Shown here piece by piece: positions 44,390-54,649 of a stretch of DNA of 64,000 nucleotides. The notes beneath the pieces are model-generated. The model was not told the DNA's origin. It was given only the letters and a program-made list of their open reading frames with translations, and made no database searches. A program made the position numbers and the translations under genes. The DNA comes from Gonocerus acuteangulatus (Eukaryota; Arthropoda; Insecta; Hemiptera; Coreidae). Position 1 is the stretch's first letter. Each line of letters begins with the position of its first letter. The stretch covers positions 57,601,459 through 57,665,458 of the forward strand of contig OX328124.1 of the NCBI GenBank assembly GCA_946811695.1, written 5' to 3'.

Positions 44390-45810
44390 AGCATAATTAA
44401 TAGAATTGGGATTTATTTTGAAAATAGTACATAACATATAGTATGCGTTATATCAGCGGTGCTCAAACTTGTACTGCAGGCGATCTACCTCAATATTAGA
44501 CTACAAGTATGTGTGATGCAGGATTGTCGTCTAGGTAGGGTGAATCGAGGCAAAGATATAAGTTTTCGGCACAATATATTCATTTTTTTAGTCGAGGTAG
44601 GTAAAATGTACATAATAAAACTCAAAATTATTCAAAAATTGCGAGTTTTTCGGTTCTTACAAAACAAACGTGTTCTAGTTTCATAACTTAACTGAAGAGT
44701 AACTTTGGATGTGAAGCGTAGCACTGCATGTCCTAGCATGCTTTTCATAAGTTGGTACGTAACGACCTAGTGCTAAACGCAAGCAAGATGACAAAAATGC
44801 CAAATCAGCCATCCATTTTCATTTTTTCAGAATCTGAGTGCCCTCACATATCCATAAAAGCTGTTTTTCGGTCAATAATTCTTGAAGCCTTTCTCGGAAT
44901 TTTCCGCGACTCAACCACCTGTCGTCCTTGTGAAGAACTAAACCAGTGTGTCCAGACGACACGGTGTCTTCCAACTGCAATTTAAAGCGACGTCTTTGCA
45001 AGCTATTTGCACCGATGGGATTCACAATTTATATTGTAATGCCCATAATCTCCTCCATGTTTAAAACTTTATGGACCTTGGACATGTTTTGTGGTCGGTT
45101 TTGTTACTGGGAATTCTCTTTAGATTGCTCTCTTATTGTATAGTTTTAGACTTAATCAGTACGATTAATAGACAAAAGTATGGCTTAAAAGAAGAGTCCA
45201 CATTTTCGGAGATTTTAATGCTGGGAGATTTAGGAGTAACTTAAAATAGTATATCCTGGTTTTTAATTTTCAAAAATGATTATGTTACAGTTAGTGTATA
45301 ATAATATTAAAACTAAACAGTTCCTACATATTTATGTATCGAATATCAGTTGCGTAGGAGAGGTCGAACGCTCGCATTGTAATGAAATAATTATTGGCTT
45401 ATTCAATTGATCTCAATAATCCGAATACACCATTTTTCATTGCAGAAAAAATATGAAGAAGAAAACTCGAAAAAATCGGTGCTAGAAATTCGAATATGTC
45501 GGTTTCGTTTTTTTGTCTCTGTTTACCTCAGTTCTAAATTGGTTGTTTGTTTGTTTTTTAATTTCATTTAACAGTAAAATGATTATTTTAGTAAAAGAAC
45601 GTAAGAAAATAAGAAACGTATTTGCATGGGTGTTTTCCTTGAGCAAACTTTGAGAAGGGGGAAAGAGTAAGTTTCGCTCAGGATAATGTTAGTTTCCTGT
45701 ATTCTTACTTCTCAGATTTCATTTTCATTGTTACACGTGTTAACATTTTCGCGAAAGACCAATAGAAAAAATCTTCTGCTTGTATTCTAAGTTTCCCTAA
45801 TGACCCCAAG
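44390..45810. other. Unassigned sequence
   Basis: No supported gene. Frames of 65-77 codons near 44459-45143 overlap on both strands and have no recognisable domain. Confidence 0.35.
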
Positions 45811-45811
45811 T

Positions 45812-45872
45812 TTAATAAAAACAGAAACGCGCTAATATGGCGCAGTTCCTGCGAATCGAACTTTTTTATTTG
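45812..45872 (-). mobile_element. HINE-type 5' end fragment
   Basis: Read on the minus strand it is AAAGTTCGATTCGCAGGAAC then TGCGCCATATTAGCGCGTT, the HINE 5' terminus. No linked 3' end was found to its left. Confidence 0.7.
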
Positions 45873-45934
45873 TGTCTACTCGTCACGCCCAAAATCAAAA
45901 AAAAAAAAAAATCTGATCATTTGCCGTCCTTTTT

Positions 45935-46141
45935 CTTTTTTTTTTTTTTTTTTTTTTTATTCGTTTTTAACGGCGCATCAACTATTTGGCTATTAGCGCT
46001 GGGCTATCTACAGGTTACCACCCTCTTCTTATGCCAACAGCACGTGGTCGGTCACCCATTCAGGTACTGACCACGCCCGACGTTGCTTAACTTTGGTGAT
46101 CAACGGAAACCGGTGCATTCAACGTGGCTATGGCCGTTGGC
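45935..46141 (-). repeat. 5S rRNA-derived SINE, near full length
   Basis: On the minus strand it reads GCCAACGGCCATAGCCACGT, a 5S-like body with AAAGTTAAGCAACGTCGGGC, TGGTCAGTACCTGAATGGGT and CACGTGCTGTTGGCAT, then the tail GGGTGGTAACCTGTAGATAG, CCAGCGCTAATAGCC, ATGCGCCGTTAAAAACG and poly-A. CCGTCCTT occurs just left of the T run and again after the 5S start, a probable target duplication. About 12 bases are deleted from the 5S part relative to a functional gene, so it is not an rRNA gene. Confidence 0.88.
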
Positions 46142-46179
46142 CCCGTCCTTATTTATATTTTATATGAATTTGGAATTTG

Positions 46180-46360
46180 TGAAAACAATTTCAAAACAGT
46201 CGACCATTTCGAGACTCCGAAAACTAAATTTCAATGTTTATCAGTTTTTTCGTTTAGAGTATCCGAAAGCCGTTAACTTATGATTTTTACGTTGCTCATG
46301 TCGAAAAAAGCAGCTCAAGAGTTCTTCTAATTACGAATATAAGGAGGAAGGAAACACGCT
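46180..46360 (+). mobile_element. HINE-type 3' end, diverged
   Basis: It ends AAGGAGGAAGGAAACACGCT followed by AAAA, like the 3' ends at 19066, 31510 and 38545. Upstream similarity is weak (CATTTCGAGACTCCGAAAAC). Confidence 0.5.
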
Positions 46361-46369
46361 AAAATACGT

Positions 46370-48040
46370 TATTTATTTTATTACATTATAGAAGTTAAAA
46401 TATATGTTTATGTACAATACTATGCTCATTTTCACATAAAATTAAATTATTCTATGACTCAAAGAAATATTACTTATACAGTAAACCTAACACAAAAAAA
46501 AAAAACATTGCACATATAAACATTTTCGGAGAAGAGTGGGATTTTTTTTATTTGTTTTGCCACACTACATGTTTAACAAAATTCGTTACCTGAAATCCTA
46601 ATTTATTTAAATTTTCTCTGAAATTTGAAAGTTTATACAGATTTTATTGCTGAAAAAATTTGATATTTGTCCCGTGTACTGGATTATTTAAATTATTTCT
46701 CTCAGGGAAGAACATTCATATTTTAGTTCTGATAATAATTGATAATGATTTTATACGTTTCAATTGAATAATTCTTTAACACTAACTGATGATCTGTCTA
46801 GTATACCAAATCCAAATTAATTATGATGTTTGGATTTTTTTTTGTTGAGAGGGGGAACAGATATGTATAGCAATCAGTATATGGTATATCAGTATACCAT
46901 CTTCGCGAGGAGAAGTTGCTCTCTTACAGGGTAAGTCAGAGCAGAAGTTCAAATTGGTGGAAATATTAAAGCTTACCAACCTTTATGAGAAAATATAAAA
47001 TATCAAATAAATATAAAAATAAATTAATAACAAATTAGCGGAGGAATCAGAACAGATCCACAGACGTAAAGTTAAAGACCAAACCACTGAAAGAATGGGT
47101 TAACCCTGCAGTTGGTGACCCAAAAATAAAAATAAAAACTTAACTAACTATCTAGTCTACCATCTTCTGAAGCTGATAAATATATTGATTGATGGCTAAA
47201 AATGTTAAACAATTTTATATGAAAGCACACTCATCGTTTTTTTTTCAAAAAATTTGTTTTTTGAGTATCAGTTTGACTTCATAAGTAATGGCTTTATTTT
47301 TATTATATGTTCGATGAATAATTTACAAAGAAAATTGTCTACTAAATGATATATTATCCTATTTAAGAAACTTAATTTTGTATGCTCAAACAGGCATCCA
47401 TCATTTGTTCCAAACTATAAATAGCTGTCATAATCATTAGATTTTGTTTCACAGCCAAAATATCATGGGTTAGAATCCTATCGTAGCAAATTAGCTTATC
47501 TAACAAGAAGAAAGTAGAGTTAAATTAAGCATAAGTCTACTCCATTAATAACCTCTTCTAGTGAAAAAACTGGCAATATTTTGATGAAAATCTTTGTGCT
47601 GAAGAAGTGACTAATTTTTGGTCATGTCAACAATTGAACAAACATGAAAATAAATTTGAATCAGCAAATACATGAATTTCAATGGTTTATTATTTTCAAA
47701 AATTCTCATTTAAATATTATTTTCAAATAAATTTATGTTTCTTTGATCAACATTGGTAATGTAATAAAATAAATTACCAATTTGTCCAATCATACGACTG
47801 AACCAGTTCATTGTGAATTAGATTCATAATTTCCTATGTTTAAAAATAATTATTATGAATCGCTCAAATAAAATACAATCAAGAACAAACTGTCAATTTG
47901 ACATTAGGATATCTTAATGTCAATTAATTGAGACTTAAGAACTCCTCTTTTAAAATTCACGTCTGAATTAATTTGGCTTACCACCTGCCATTATATTCTG
48001 CAATCTGTTAAATGGCTTGACGTTTATTGGAATCGGTCAT
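46370..48040. other. Unassigned AT-rich sequence
   Basis: No supported feature. Very AT-rich with many short A runs. Confidence 0.35.
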
Positions 48041-48049
48041 GACTACAAA

Positions 48050-48400
48050 TTTTCAGACACCAGATCGGTTGCAATTTTATAAACAGTAAAGGCATAACTT
48101 GCATGAACGGCTTCACCTTAGCATGACAAAAATTACAAATCAATCCATAAATTTGGAGTATCCAAAACTAAAATTCTTTCTTTCCTTTCTAGAAAGGGTT
48201 AAAGTTACCTTCTCAAAAATGATTTCAATCGATTCGCCCGTATTAAGAGGCTATTAAGCGTTTTGTGCAAACTTTTCCTAAAACCAGCGTCCCAGTGATT
48301 CTACTGGTTAACGAACTTTCTGTTTTAGACAACATATTTTTGCGCCAATATTCATCAAAATTGGACAATTCTTTTAACGGGTGGGCAAAAACATATTATA
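48050..48400 (+). mobile_element. HINE-type internal region, ends not found
   Basis: Shared blocks: GAAAGGGTTAAAGTTACCTT, CTCAAAAATGATTTCAATCG, TACTGGTTAACGAACTTTC and CCAATATTCATCAAAATTGG, in the order seen at 18530-18770, followed by a TA tract where the HINE microsatellite is expected. The right side after the tract is replaced by the LTR-like sequence. Confidence 0.7.
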
Positions 48401-48424
48401 TATACATATATATGTTTGTGTGTT

Positions 48425-48497
<73 letters not shown>
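48397..48497. repeat. (TA)n/(TG)n microsatellite
   Basis: A TA tract interrupted by a short TG stretch. The LTR-like sequence begins at its right edge. Confidence 0.9.
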
Positions 48498-48500
<3 letters not shown>

Positions 48501-49313
48501 AATGATATTTTACATTACATATTTAAAAGTTTTAAATTCAAATAACCGTTAAAGGTAAAAAAGGCGGGCAAAGACGAATACAAGGTTTGCGGAAAATAAA
48601 AAAAAAAAAATTTTTCTTATATTAACTTTCATCGAAGATTAAAAGTTCTAAATTAAAAAACTAACACAGAAAATTCGGAAAATCAAAAAAAAAGCTCATT
48701 GATATGTTGGATTCGTTGCTGGGATAGGCAAATATTATTTGTTATATTTGTCTAGCAGTTGATACAGGTAGCATTGGAGACCGGTATGACGCTCCCGCCA
48801 AGAAACAACGCCACTCCGGATGCAGCTCTAGTAGAGTCTGTTACAAGCAGTTTGTGAAAAGGTGTCTCCAGTCTCACAAGCAGTCTGTTGAGTTGTGATG
48901 GAAGAAACAGTCACATATAGTGCAGTTTAATAGAAATAACGCCATTCCGAATGCAGCTCTAGTTCAGTGTACAGCTAGTCTCATATGTCAGTCTGTTAAA
49001 AGCAATTCAGTTTACAAGAAGATACAATCTCATCTCTATAGTTGAGTTTACAAGAAGAGACAGTCTCATAAGTGCAGTTCAGTGAAAAGAAGATACAATT
49101 CTAAAGAAGATCCCTTCCTATGCAGAATACCGAGCTGGCTTTATATCAGGTAATGCTTGTTTATCTATGCCTGGATATAACTTATCTATGAGTTTTTTTA
49201 TCCTTTTGTTTTGTTCTTTATTATTTAAAATTATTTTTGTTTTACTTTACTGAACTCGAACCCGAACCCTGAGATAAAGTTTGTAAAATTAAATATTATA
49301 AAATTTCATTATA
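48498..49313 (+). mobile_element. Candidate LTR of an LTR retrotransposon
   Basis: It begins TGTAATGATATTTTACATTA and ends AAATTTCATTATA, nearly inverted termini (TGTAATGA/TCATTATA). TTGGCTCCCAACGTAGAGGC follows at once, in the place and form of a primer-binding site (TGG start). The body has repeats of CAGTCTCATAAGTGCAGTT type. No coding region follows within about 130 bp before a foldback element, so this would be a solo LTR with residual leader. No second LTR is in the window. Confidence 0.5.
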
Positions 49314-49448
49314 TTGGCTCCCAACGTAGAGGCGTACGTAAATAAAATTATTAAAAATAAAACATTTTATTTATATTATAACATTTTGGCACATCAACGT
49401 GTGGCTGTATTAAATTTATTTTTATTTTTTATATTATAACAATGTATG

Positions 49449-50170
49449 GTAAGCCTGAAGGAGAGCGTCCTCAACACCGATTTTCTTCAAAGTTTGCACT
49501 ATAACGTATTTTCATGCACTAAACACGAATCCGTTGAAAAAAAATGTTGTTCTCAACCAGGAAAGAAGTTATTTAAAAAAAAAGTTCACTGTTATGAAGG
49601 TTAGGGAAGACTGCCTTGGACGACTTTTGGGCATAGAATTCTTTTTATTTCTGCGAGTTGGATTGACTAGGGGTTTTGATGTTTTCTTGAGCGAGCGGAG
49701 CGAGCGGAAACGCATAGCACGTATGCCCAAAAGCGACAGTTTACGACCAAGTCAGCTACCACAAGGTGAGTCTAAATTTCAATTACACTTCGTCATTAAG
49801 GACTATTGCGCAGGCGCGTGTTTACATATAAGCTGTTTACCCCGTCTTTTATAACCTCCATAACAGTGAACTTTAGTGCTTAATAACTTCTTTCCTAGTT
49901 GCGAGCAACTTTTTTTTTCAACGGATTCGTGTTTAGTGCATCAAAATACGTTATAGTGCAAATTTTGAAGAAAATTTGGTCGTTTGTAACCCGCTAACAG
50001 CACCTTTGGTCGTTTGTAACCCGCTAACAGTGAACTTTTTTTTTAAATAACTTCTTTCCTGGTTGAGAACAACAATTTTTTTCAACGGATTCGTGTTTAG
50101 TGCATGAAAATACGTTATAGTGCAAACTTTGAAGAAAATCGGTGTTGAGGACGCTCTCCTTCAGGTTTAC
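49449..50170. mobile_element. Foldback element with 146-bp inverted ends
   Basis: The left arm 49449-49594 (GTAAGCCTGAAGGAGAGCGT onward) is the complement of 50025-50170. A third, inner copy of most of the arm lies at 49860-49979 in the same orientation as the right arm. GGTCGTTTGTAACCCGCTAA occurs twice in tandem (49978 and 50008). The middle contains GAGCGAGCGGAGCGAGCGG. A frame at 49534-49854 is open but has no recognisable domain. Confidence 0.8.
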
Positions 50171-50172
50171 CC

Positions 50173-50230
50173 AATGTATATATATATATATATATATACA
50201 TATATATACATATATACACATATACACACA
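50173..50230. repeat. (TA)n/(CA)n microsatellite
   Basis: It adjoins the right end of the foldback element. Confidence 0.85.
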
Positions 50231-50239
50231 CGATTTTTT

Positions 50240-51045
50240 GCGACCTGTGGTTTATGAAACGTGTACATTTCCCATCAGCCCTTCCAAGTTTTGTCATCAG
50301 ATTGATACCATATGAAGACTTCCCTTCCTGTAGACGGGAAGAAACCTGTCAACATTAAAGTTCCATAAATAAAATAATAATTCATAAAACGACAATTTAC
50401 AAACAATTTTTTTTTTCATTAAGAATTTGATCAAAGATCTGAAAGAGTTCTATAAATTAAAAAAAAAAAAAAAACTGATTAAGCCTACTAGATGAATTTG
50501 TTAATATCTATTAATGTAGTCCTAAGATAAAAAAATACAATGAAGTTTTGAAATAGAAATTAATAATGTAGAATTTATTATAAGGTACATATTCTCCATA
50601 TAGATTACATTTTAGCTAGATCGAGATAGTCAAGGGTCAATAAATATAGTTGAATGAAACAAACAATTAATTAAAACAAAAAAAAGCTTAGTTTGCACTT
50701 TTGATCTTGCCATTAGATTTTCAAGCCTATGTCACTTCTTCCTTTCCTCGTGCCCTAGAATGGCATAAGTACAAGTTCATTTTAAAAGATAAGTGAAAAT
50801 TAGTTTTACTCATCTATTAAGGCTTAGCCCCAAATATCTGGTAATCAAATATCTGGTAACAATACGTTCCAAGATTATATTTTAAATTACTTAGAATTCA
50901 GACAATTTCTGACCGATACGAATCAAAATTTGTTAGCCATCAAAACTGTTTGTGGCTTTTGGGCTTAAGTTCTGAGTTATTTGAGCTGTCAGCTTATAAC
51001 GTACAAGTTTGGATTGCATAATTTGGTTATTGCCAAAAATACACA
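50240..51045. other. Unassigned AT-rich sequence
   Basis: No supported feature. Confidence 0.35.
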
Positions 51046-51052
51046 ATATTAA

Positions 51053-51093
51053 GACCAAAGCTTCCGGCGCTAAGGGCCAAGTTGTAGATGCGC

Positions 51094-51126
<33 letters not shown>
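51053..51126 (+). repeat. SINE tail with long poly-A
   Basis: CCGGCGCTAAGGGCCAAGTT then GTAGATGCGCCAT and about 28 A residues: the common SINE tail of this window without a recognisable head. Confidence 0.6.
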
Positions 51127-51128
<2 letters not shown>

Positions 51129-51190
51129 ATTAAGACCCAAGCTTTCAACGGGTTCATATAAAAGCATTTCATTTCTAAGTGCAAACCATA

Positions 51191-51858
51191 TCTATTATAT
51201 AAAAATGAATCGCTAAATGTGTTGGTAAGCGCAAATCTCGAGGACAACTGAACCGATTTCGCTAATTCTTTTTTTTATAATATTCCTTGAACTACGAGGA
51301 TGGTTCTTACGGAAAGAAAAATTAAAAAAATTGCATGAAAAGGTCTAAAAACAGTTACAGTCAATTACAGTGCCTGCAGCTGTTTTGCTATTGGACCTAT
51401 GAACTCAGTTTGGCTATAAACGAATCCCAGGGGCATTAAGTGTTTGTGTTATTAATCTAGAAAATTTATGTTTCTCGCATGGTCAATATGTTCCCATATT
51501 GAAAAACCATCTGCTCTGTTTGATTACGTGTCAGGTAATGAAATAAAAAATATCGTGTACCATTAAGTACTACAATAAAAGCGAAACTTAATTTAGAATA
51601 AGTAAAAATAAAATGAAATATAATAAGTAGGTATCATAATAAGAAATCTGATATTGTAATTTTGATTGTGATTTTTTAGTGACTATTAAAAGAATTTTAG
51701 TGTTTTATAATTTTTATTTTTTGACATAATTTAATTGTCGACTTAAGTTTTTTTTTTCTTTTTTTTTTATCTTACTAGCTGTCCGGGTGTCCCAAATAGC
51801 AGAATAAGTATTAAAAAAAATTAAAGAATTGACTGTTAGGCGGTACGAAGTTCGCTAG
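51191..51858 (+). mobile_element. Helitron, internally deleted (668 bp)
   Basis: The left end is A then TCTATTATATAAAAATGAATC; the right end is GGTACGAAGTTCGCTAG followed by T. It is a sister of the element at 12134-13877, sharing GGTTCTTACGGAAAGAAAAA near the 5' end and the tail from AAATATCGTGTACCATTAAG to the 3' end. The N-terminal protein piece is lost; a helicase remnant remains. Confidence 0.85.
51370..51575 (+). pseudogene. Helitron helicase C-terminal remnant
   Basis: Degraded counterpart of the 12449-12645 remnant. TCCCAGGGGCATTAAGTGTT and TTAATCTAGAAAATTTATG match SQG..LSVC.INLENLC; then, after frameshifts, EKPSALFDYVSGNEIKNIVY precedes a stop. This copy keeps the EKPS codons that the 12-kb copy lost. 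Confidence 0.75.
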
Positions 51859-51869
51859 TAAGAAATAAA

Positions 51870-52088
51870 AGTGTTTGCAATTTTCCTAACCTTGCTCACC
51901 TAGGCAGCAGTTTTTATGCCAAAATTCTCATTTCGAGCTGAATATTTGCATGCATTTTTAATAATAGTATCAGGGAATGATTGAGGCAGCCATATAATTT
52001 ATTTATGTATTTATATTTATTTATATGTATATAATAAATAAAGCCTTTATTGCATAAGAGGTACAATACAAACAAAGAAAACTATTTC

Positions 52089-52125
<37 letters not shown>

Positions 52126-52430
52126 TATGTATATAAATATACATAAATAAGGGGGGAGGGGGGTGCTTAGGGATAAGTAGAAATTGTATGCTAAGAAACC
52201 GAGGAATATATTGGAAATAGAGCTAAAAAATTGTTTGATTCTCCTAGAAAACTGGCACTTGATAATTTTAAAGAATGGATTCTTACTAAATAAAACAGCC
52301 AGTGCAACCAAATATCTGAAATTGGACAAAATAATTAAACTATCCTAGCAATCAGTACCATTATAAGTGATATTTACTTAATACTGCAGCAGTCCGTGTA
52401 CTGAGATACACCCTGATCCCACAACAATAC
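51870..52430. other. Unassigned sequence with long A run
   Basis: It includes an A run of about 34 at 52089-52123. The frames through it are homopolymer artefacts. Confidence 0.4.
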
Positions 52431-52626
52431 ATTTTTTTTTTTTTTTTAGGCTTAACGGTGTATTTACAATTGGGCTATTAACACCGACTATCTACAGGTT
52501 GCCACCCTTTTATAATGCCAACAGCACGTGGTCAGTCACCCATTCAGGTTCTGGCCACGCCCAATGTTGCTTAACTTCGGTGATCAACGGGAACCGGTGC
52601 ACTCAACGTGGCTATGGCCGTTGGCA
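52431..52626 (-). repeat. 5S rRNA-derived SINE, near full length
   Basis: On the minus strand it starts GCCAACGGCCATAGCCACGT, has GATCACCGAAGTTAAGCAAC, GGGTGACTGACCACGTGCTG and the tail GGTGGCAACCTGTAGATAGT, CGGTGTTAATAGCCC and poly-A (T run at 52433-52448). Same structure and deletion as the copy at 45935. Confidence 0.88.
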
Positions 52627-52689
52627 TTTTTTAACTAATGTAGCAAACCACAACAATAAATATTCCCATAATTAATAAAGTAATAGTTG

Positions 52690-52875
52690 GGGGTCCCTGC
52701 ATGGTCTATTGGCTAGGTGGGGGTTCGAGTCCCGCCTGCAGGAAGGATTTTTTTTCTTTTCAGAACCCCTTGAGAGAATTCCCTGCTGCACCTTGGATGT
52801 CGGCGCTAATGGCCTAGAATTCGGTGTGCCGTAAATCAATATAACTATCCTGAATGATGTGAATATCCAGAGCTC
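52690..52875 (+). repeat. tRNA-derived SINE
   Basis: A-box-like TGGTCTATTGGCTAGGTGG and a consensus B box GGGTTCGAGTCCCGCC (52721-52736) are followed by GCAGGAAGGATT, CCTGCTGCACCTTGGATGTC and the shared tail GGCGCTAATGGCCTAGAATT. No closable tRNA acceptor stem. Confidence 0.85.
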
Positions 52876-52909
52876 TAATAGCAAAAAACTACACAATTAT
52901 CAAAACTTA

Positions 52910-54405
52910 GGCCATTGAGTGTAATCTTGATACCTGAAGTTAATTTAGAGACTCTTGTAGAATAGTGAATATTTAATTTTTCGTAAATATTAGACTCTGA
53001 AACAAATACCTAAACAGTGTCAAAAACGATAATATTATTTCCCCAAATTTGCTAATTCTAAGACCACAATTTGTATGACTATCTGAAAGTAAACCAAGAA
53101 CTCTTGAGGATCACACAATGAACAAGTTATTATTAAATAAAATAACATTAAAAAATCAATAAAAACAAATTATTTGCTACAAATAACCCTCAATAAGTTT
53201 ACAAGTTCCAGGCAACTGGGAAACATGCCTCGTAATAATAATAATAATAATTATGTATAATAATAATTTTACTAATATCTTCTTTGAAAATTATATTAAA
53301 GTTAGTGAATAGGGACAGATGAGTTGAAAAATAAATTTATACTTTTTTGAAAATTTGTTGTGGATTATCTGCCAAAGTTTATAAAATGATTTCATCAAAA
53401 CATTTAAATCATTAATTCAAGATTCTATTCTCAAAAATATAATAATCTAGAAGAGAATGCAAGATCACTTTATTTACAATTCAAAGATCATATAGATTAT
53501 TCTTCAGGTTTGCTTCTGCCAGAATTCTATTTTATAAAAAAAAAAAAAATCATTTATTTTGTTTTTTTCCATTGCTTTATTATTTCTAAACCTAAATTTA
53601 TTTGTGATCATTATAATCTCACTACTACAAACTATAAATATAATTGGAGTAGGTTCATTAATCACCCCCCGTTATCCTGACTGGTTTCATCTGACTTTTA
53701 CAAGTCAGGAGAAGAGAGAATGGAGGAAATATTCTACAATAGATATTACTGGATTTGGATCAGAATATTCCTACCTTCGATATTTTATCAATGAAGCCTC
53801 TGGCATACTCCAATTTATCCATAAACCTTGATTAAAGATCATAAGATATTTTTGCATTTAAAAAGACAACACTTCAGGCACAGTGGTACCTTGCCTCACC
53901 TAATTACAGGTACCTATTGTAGGCAAACGCCTCTTGCAAAGAAAGAAGCTCCTTTTTATTCCTTCTTCCTTAGGGTAAAGACAGTAATCCATTAAAAGCT
54001 AGTAATATTGCTGTTAATTGATATCATATATATGTATATATATATATTAATTAGTTGCAAAGCTTTTTTTCTGATTTTATCCAAATTCAAGGGATAATGC
54101 ACCCCCATGGGGATACTTGCCTTTAAAAAAATAGTCCCTAGTGTTAGACGTGATCTCTTATAACAGAATTTATTGTTGTCATGTTTAGAATAGTTCAAAG
54201 AATTATATGAAGACTTAACTTTTTAAAAAATTAAGGTAGGTCCTGAATTGTATATCTCAATTATATAACTTTATCTCAACTAAAACTATCTGACCTATAT
54301 TAATTACATGGAAGGATTCCCTGAAGATAATTTATATGTAGAATGTGACCTGGCATTATCTTGCTGAGCTTTGAATATATGGAGTGCTCCTGACCAGAAG
54401 GCCAA
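52910..54405. other. Unassigned AT-rich sequence with one open frame
   Basis: The frame at 53559-53831 plus (90 codons) starts with a hydrophobic segment (MFFSIALLFLNLNLFVIIII), followed by a mixed-composition region with Trp, Glu and Arg (QEKREWRKYSTIDITGFGSE). It is the least low-complexity frame in the window outside the elements. I do not recognise it, and it has no support beyond being open. Confidence 0.3.
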
Positions 54406-54410
54406 CCTGC

Positions 54411-54633
54411 CATTTTTTTTTTTTTTTTTATGTTTTATTTGATGGTACACCTGTGTCTACGCTATTAGCTTCGGGCTATCTGTAGGTTGCCACCCTTATT
54501 AAACATCCATTGTGGAGCATTGAATTCTTTCATTGGACCCAAAGATGAATGAACTTAATCTGATGCAGGCGACACCCTAAGCCGCATCTCCAATCAAAAG
54601 TGATGTTAGCCACTAAATCACGGGGAGACCTCT
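54411..54633 (-). repeat. tRNA-derived SINE, old
   Basis: On the minus strand an A-box-like TGATTTAGTGGCTAACATC, an eroded B box, then GGGTGGCAACCTACAGATAG, CCGAAGCTAATAGCG and poly-A (T run at 54413-54429). Confidence 0.7.
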
Positions 54634-54649
54634 AGCCAGTTATTCTTTT

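Noticed and set aside
45945..46141. Functional 5S rRNA gene (also 52431-52626)
   Set aside because: About 12 bases are deleted in the 3' part, a non-5S tail and poly-A follow, and the copies are dispersed; this is a SINE.
49534..49854. 106-codon open frame with a Ser-Glu-Arg repeat
   Set aside because: It lies across the arm and loop of a foldback element and has no recognisable domain; the repeat comes from the GAGCGAGCGGAGCG motif.
52715..52740. tRNA gene suggested by a consensus B box (also at 35675-35690)
   Set aside because: No acceptor stem closes and the sequence continues into a SINE tail shared with other copies, so it is a SINE promoter.
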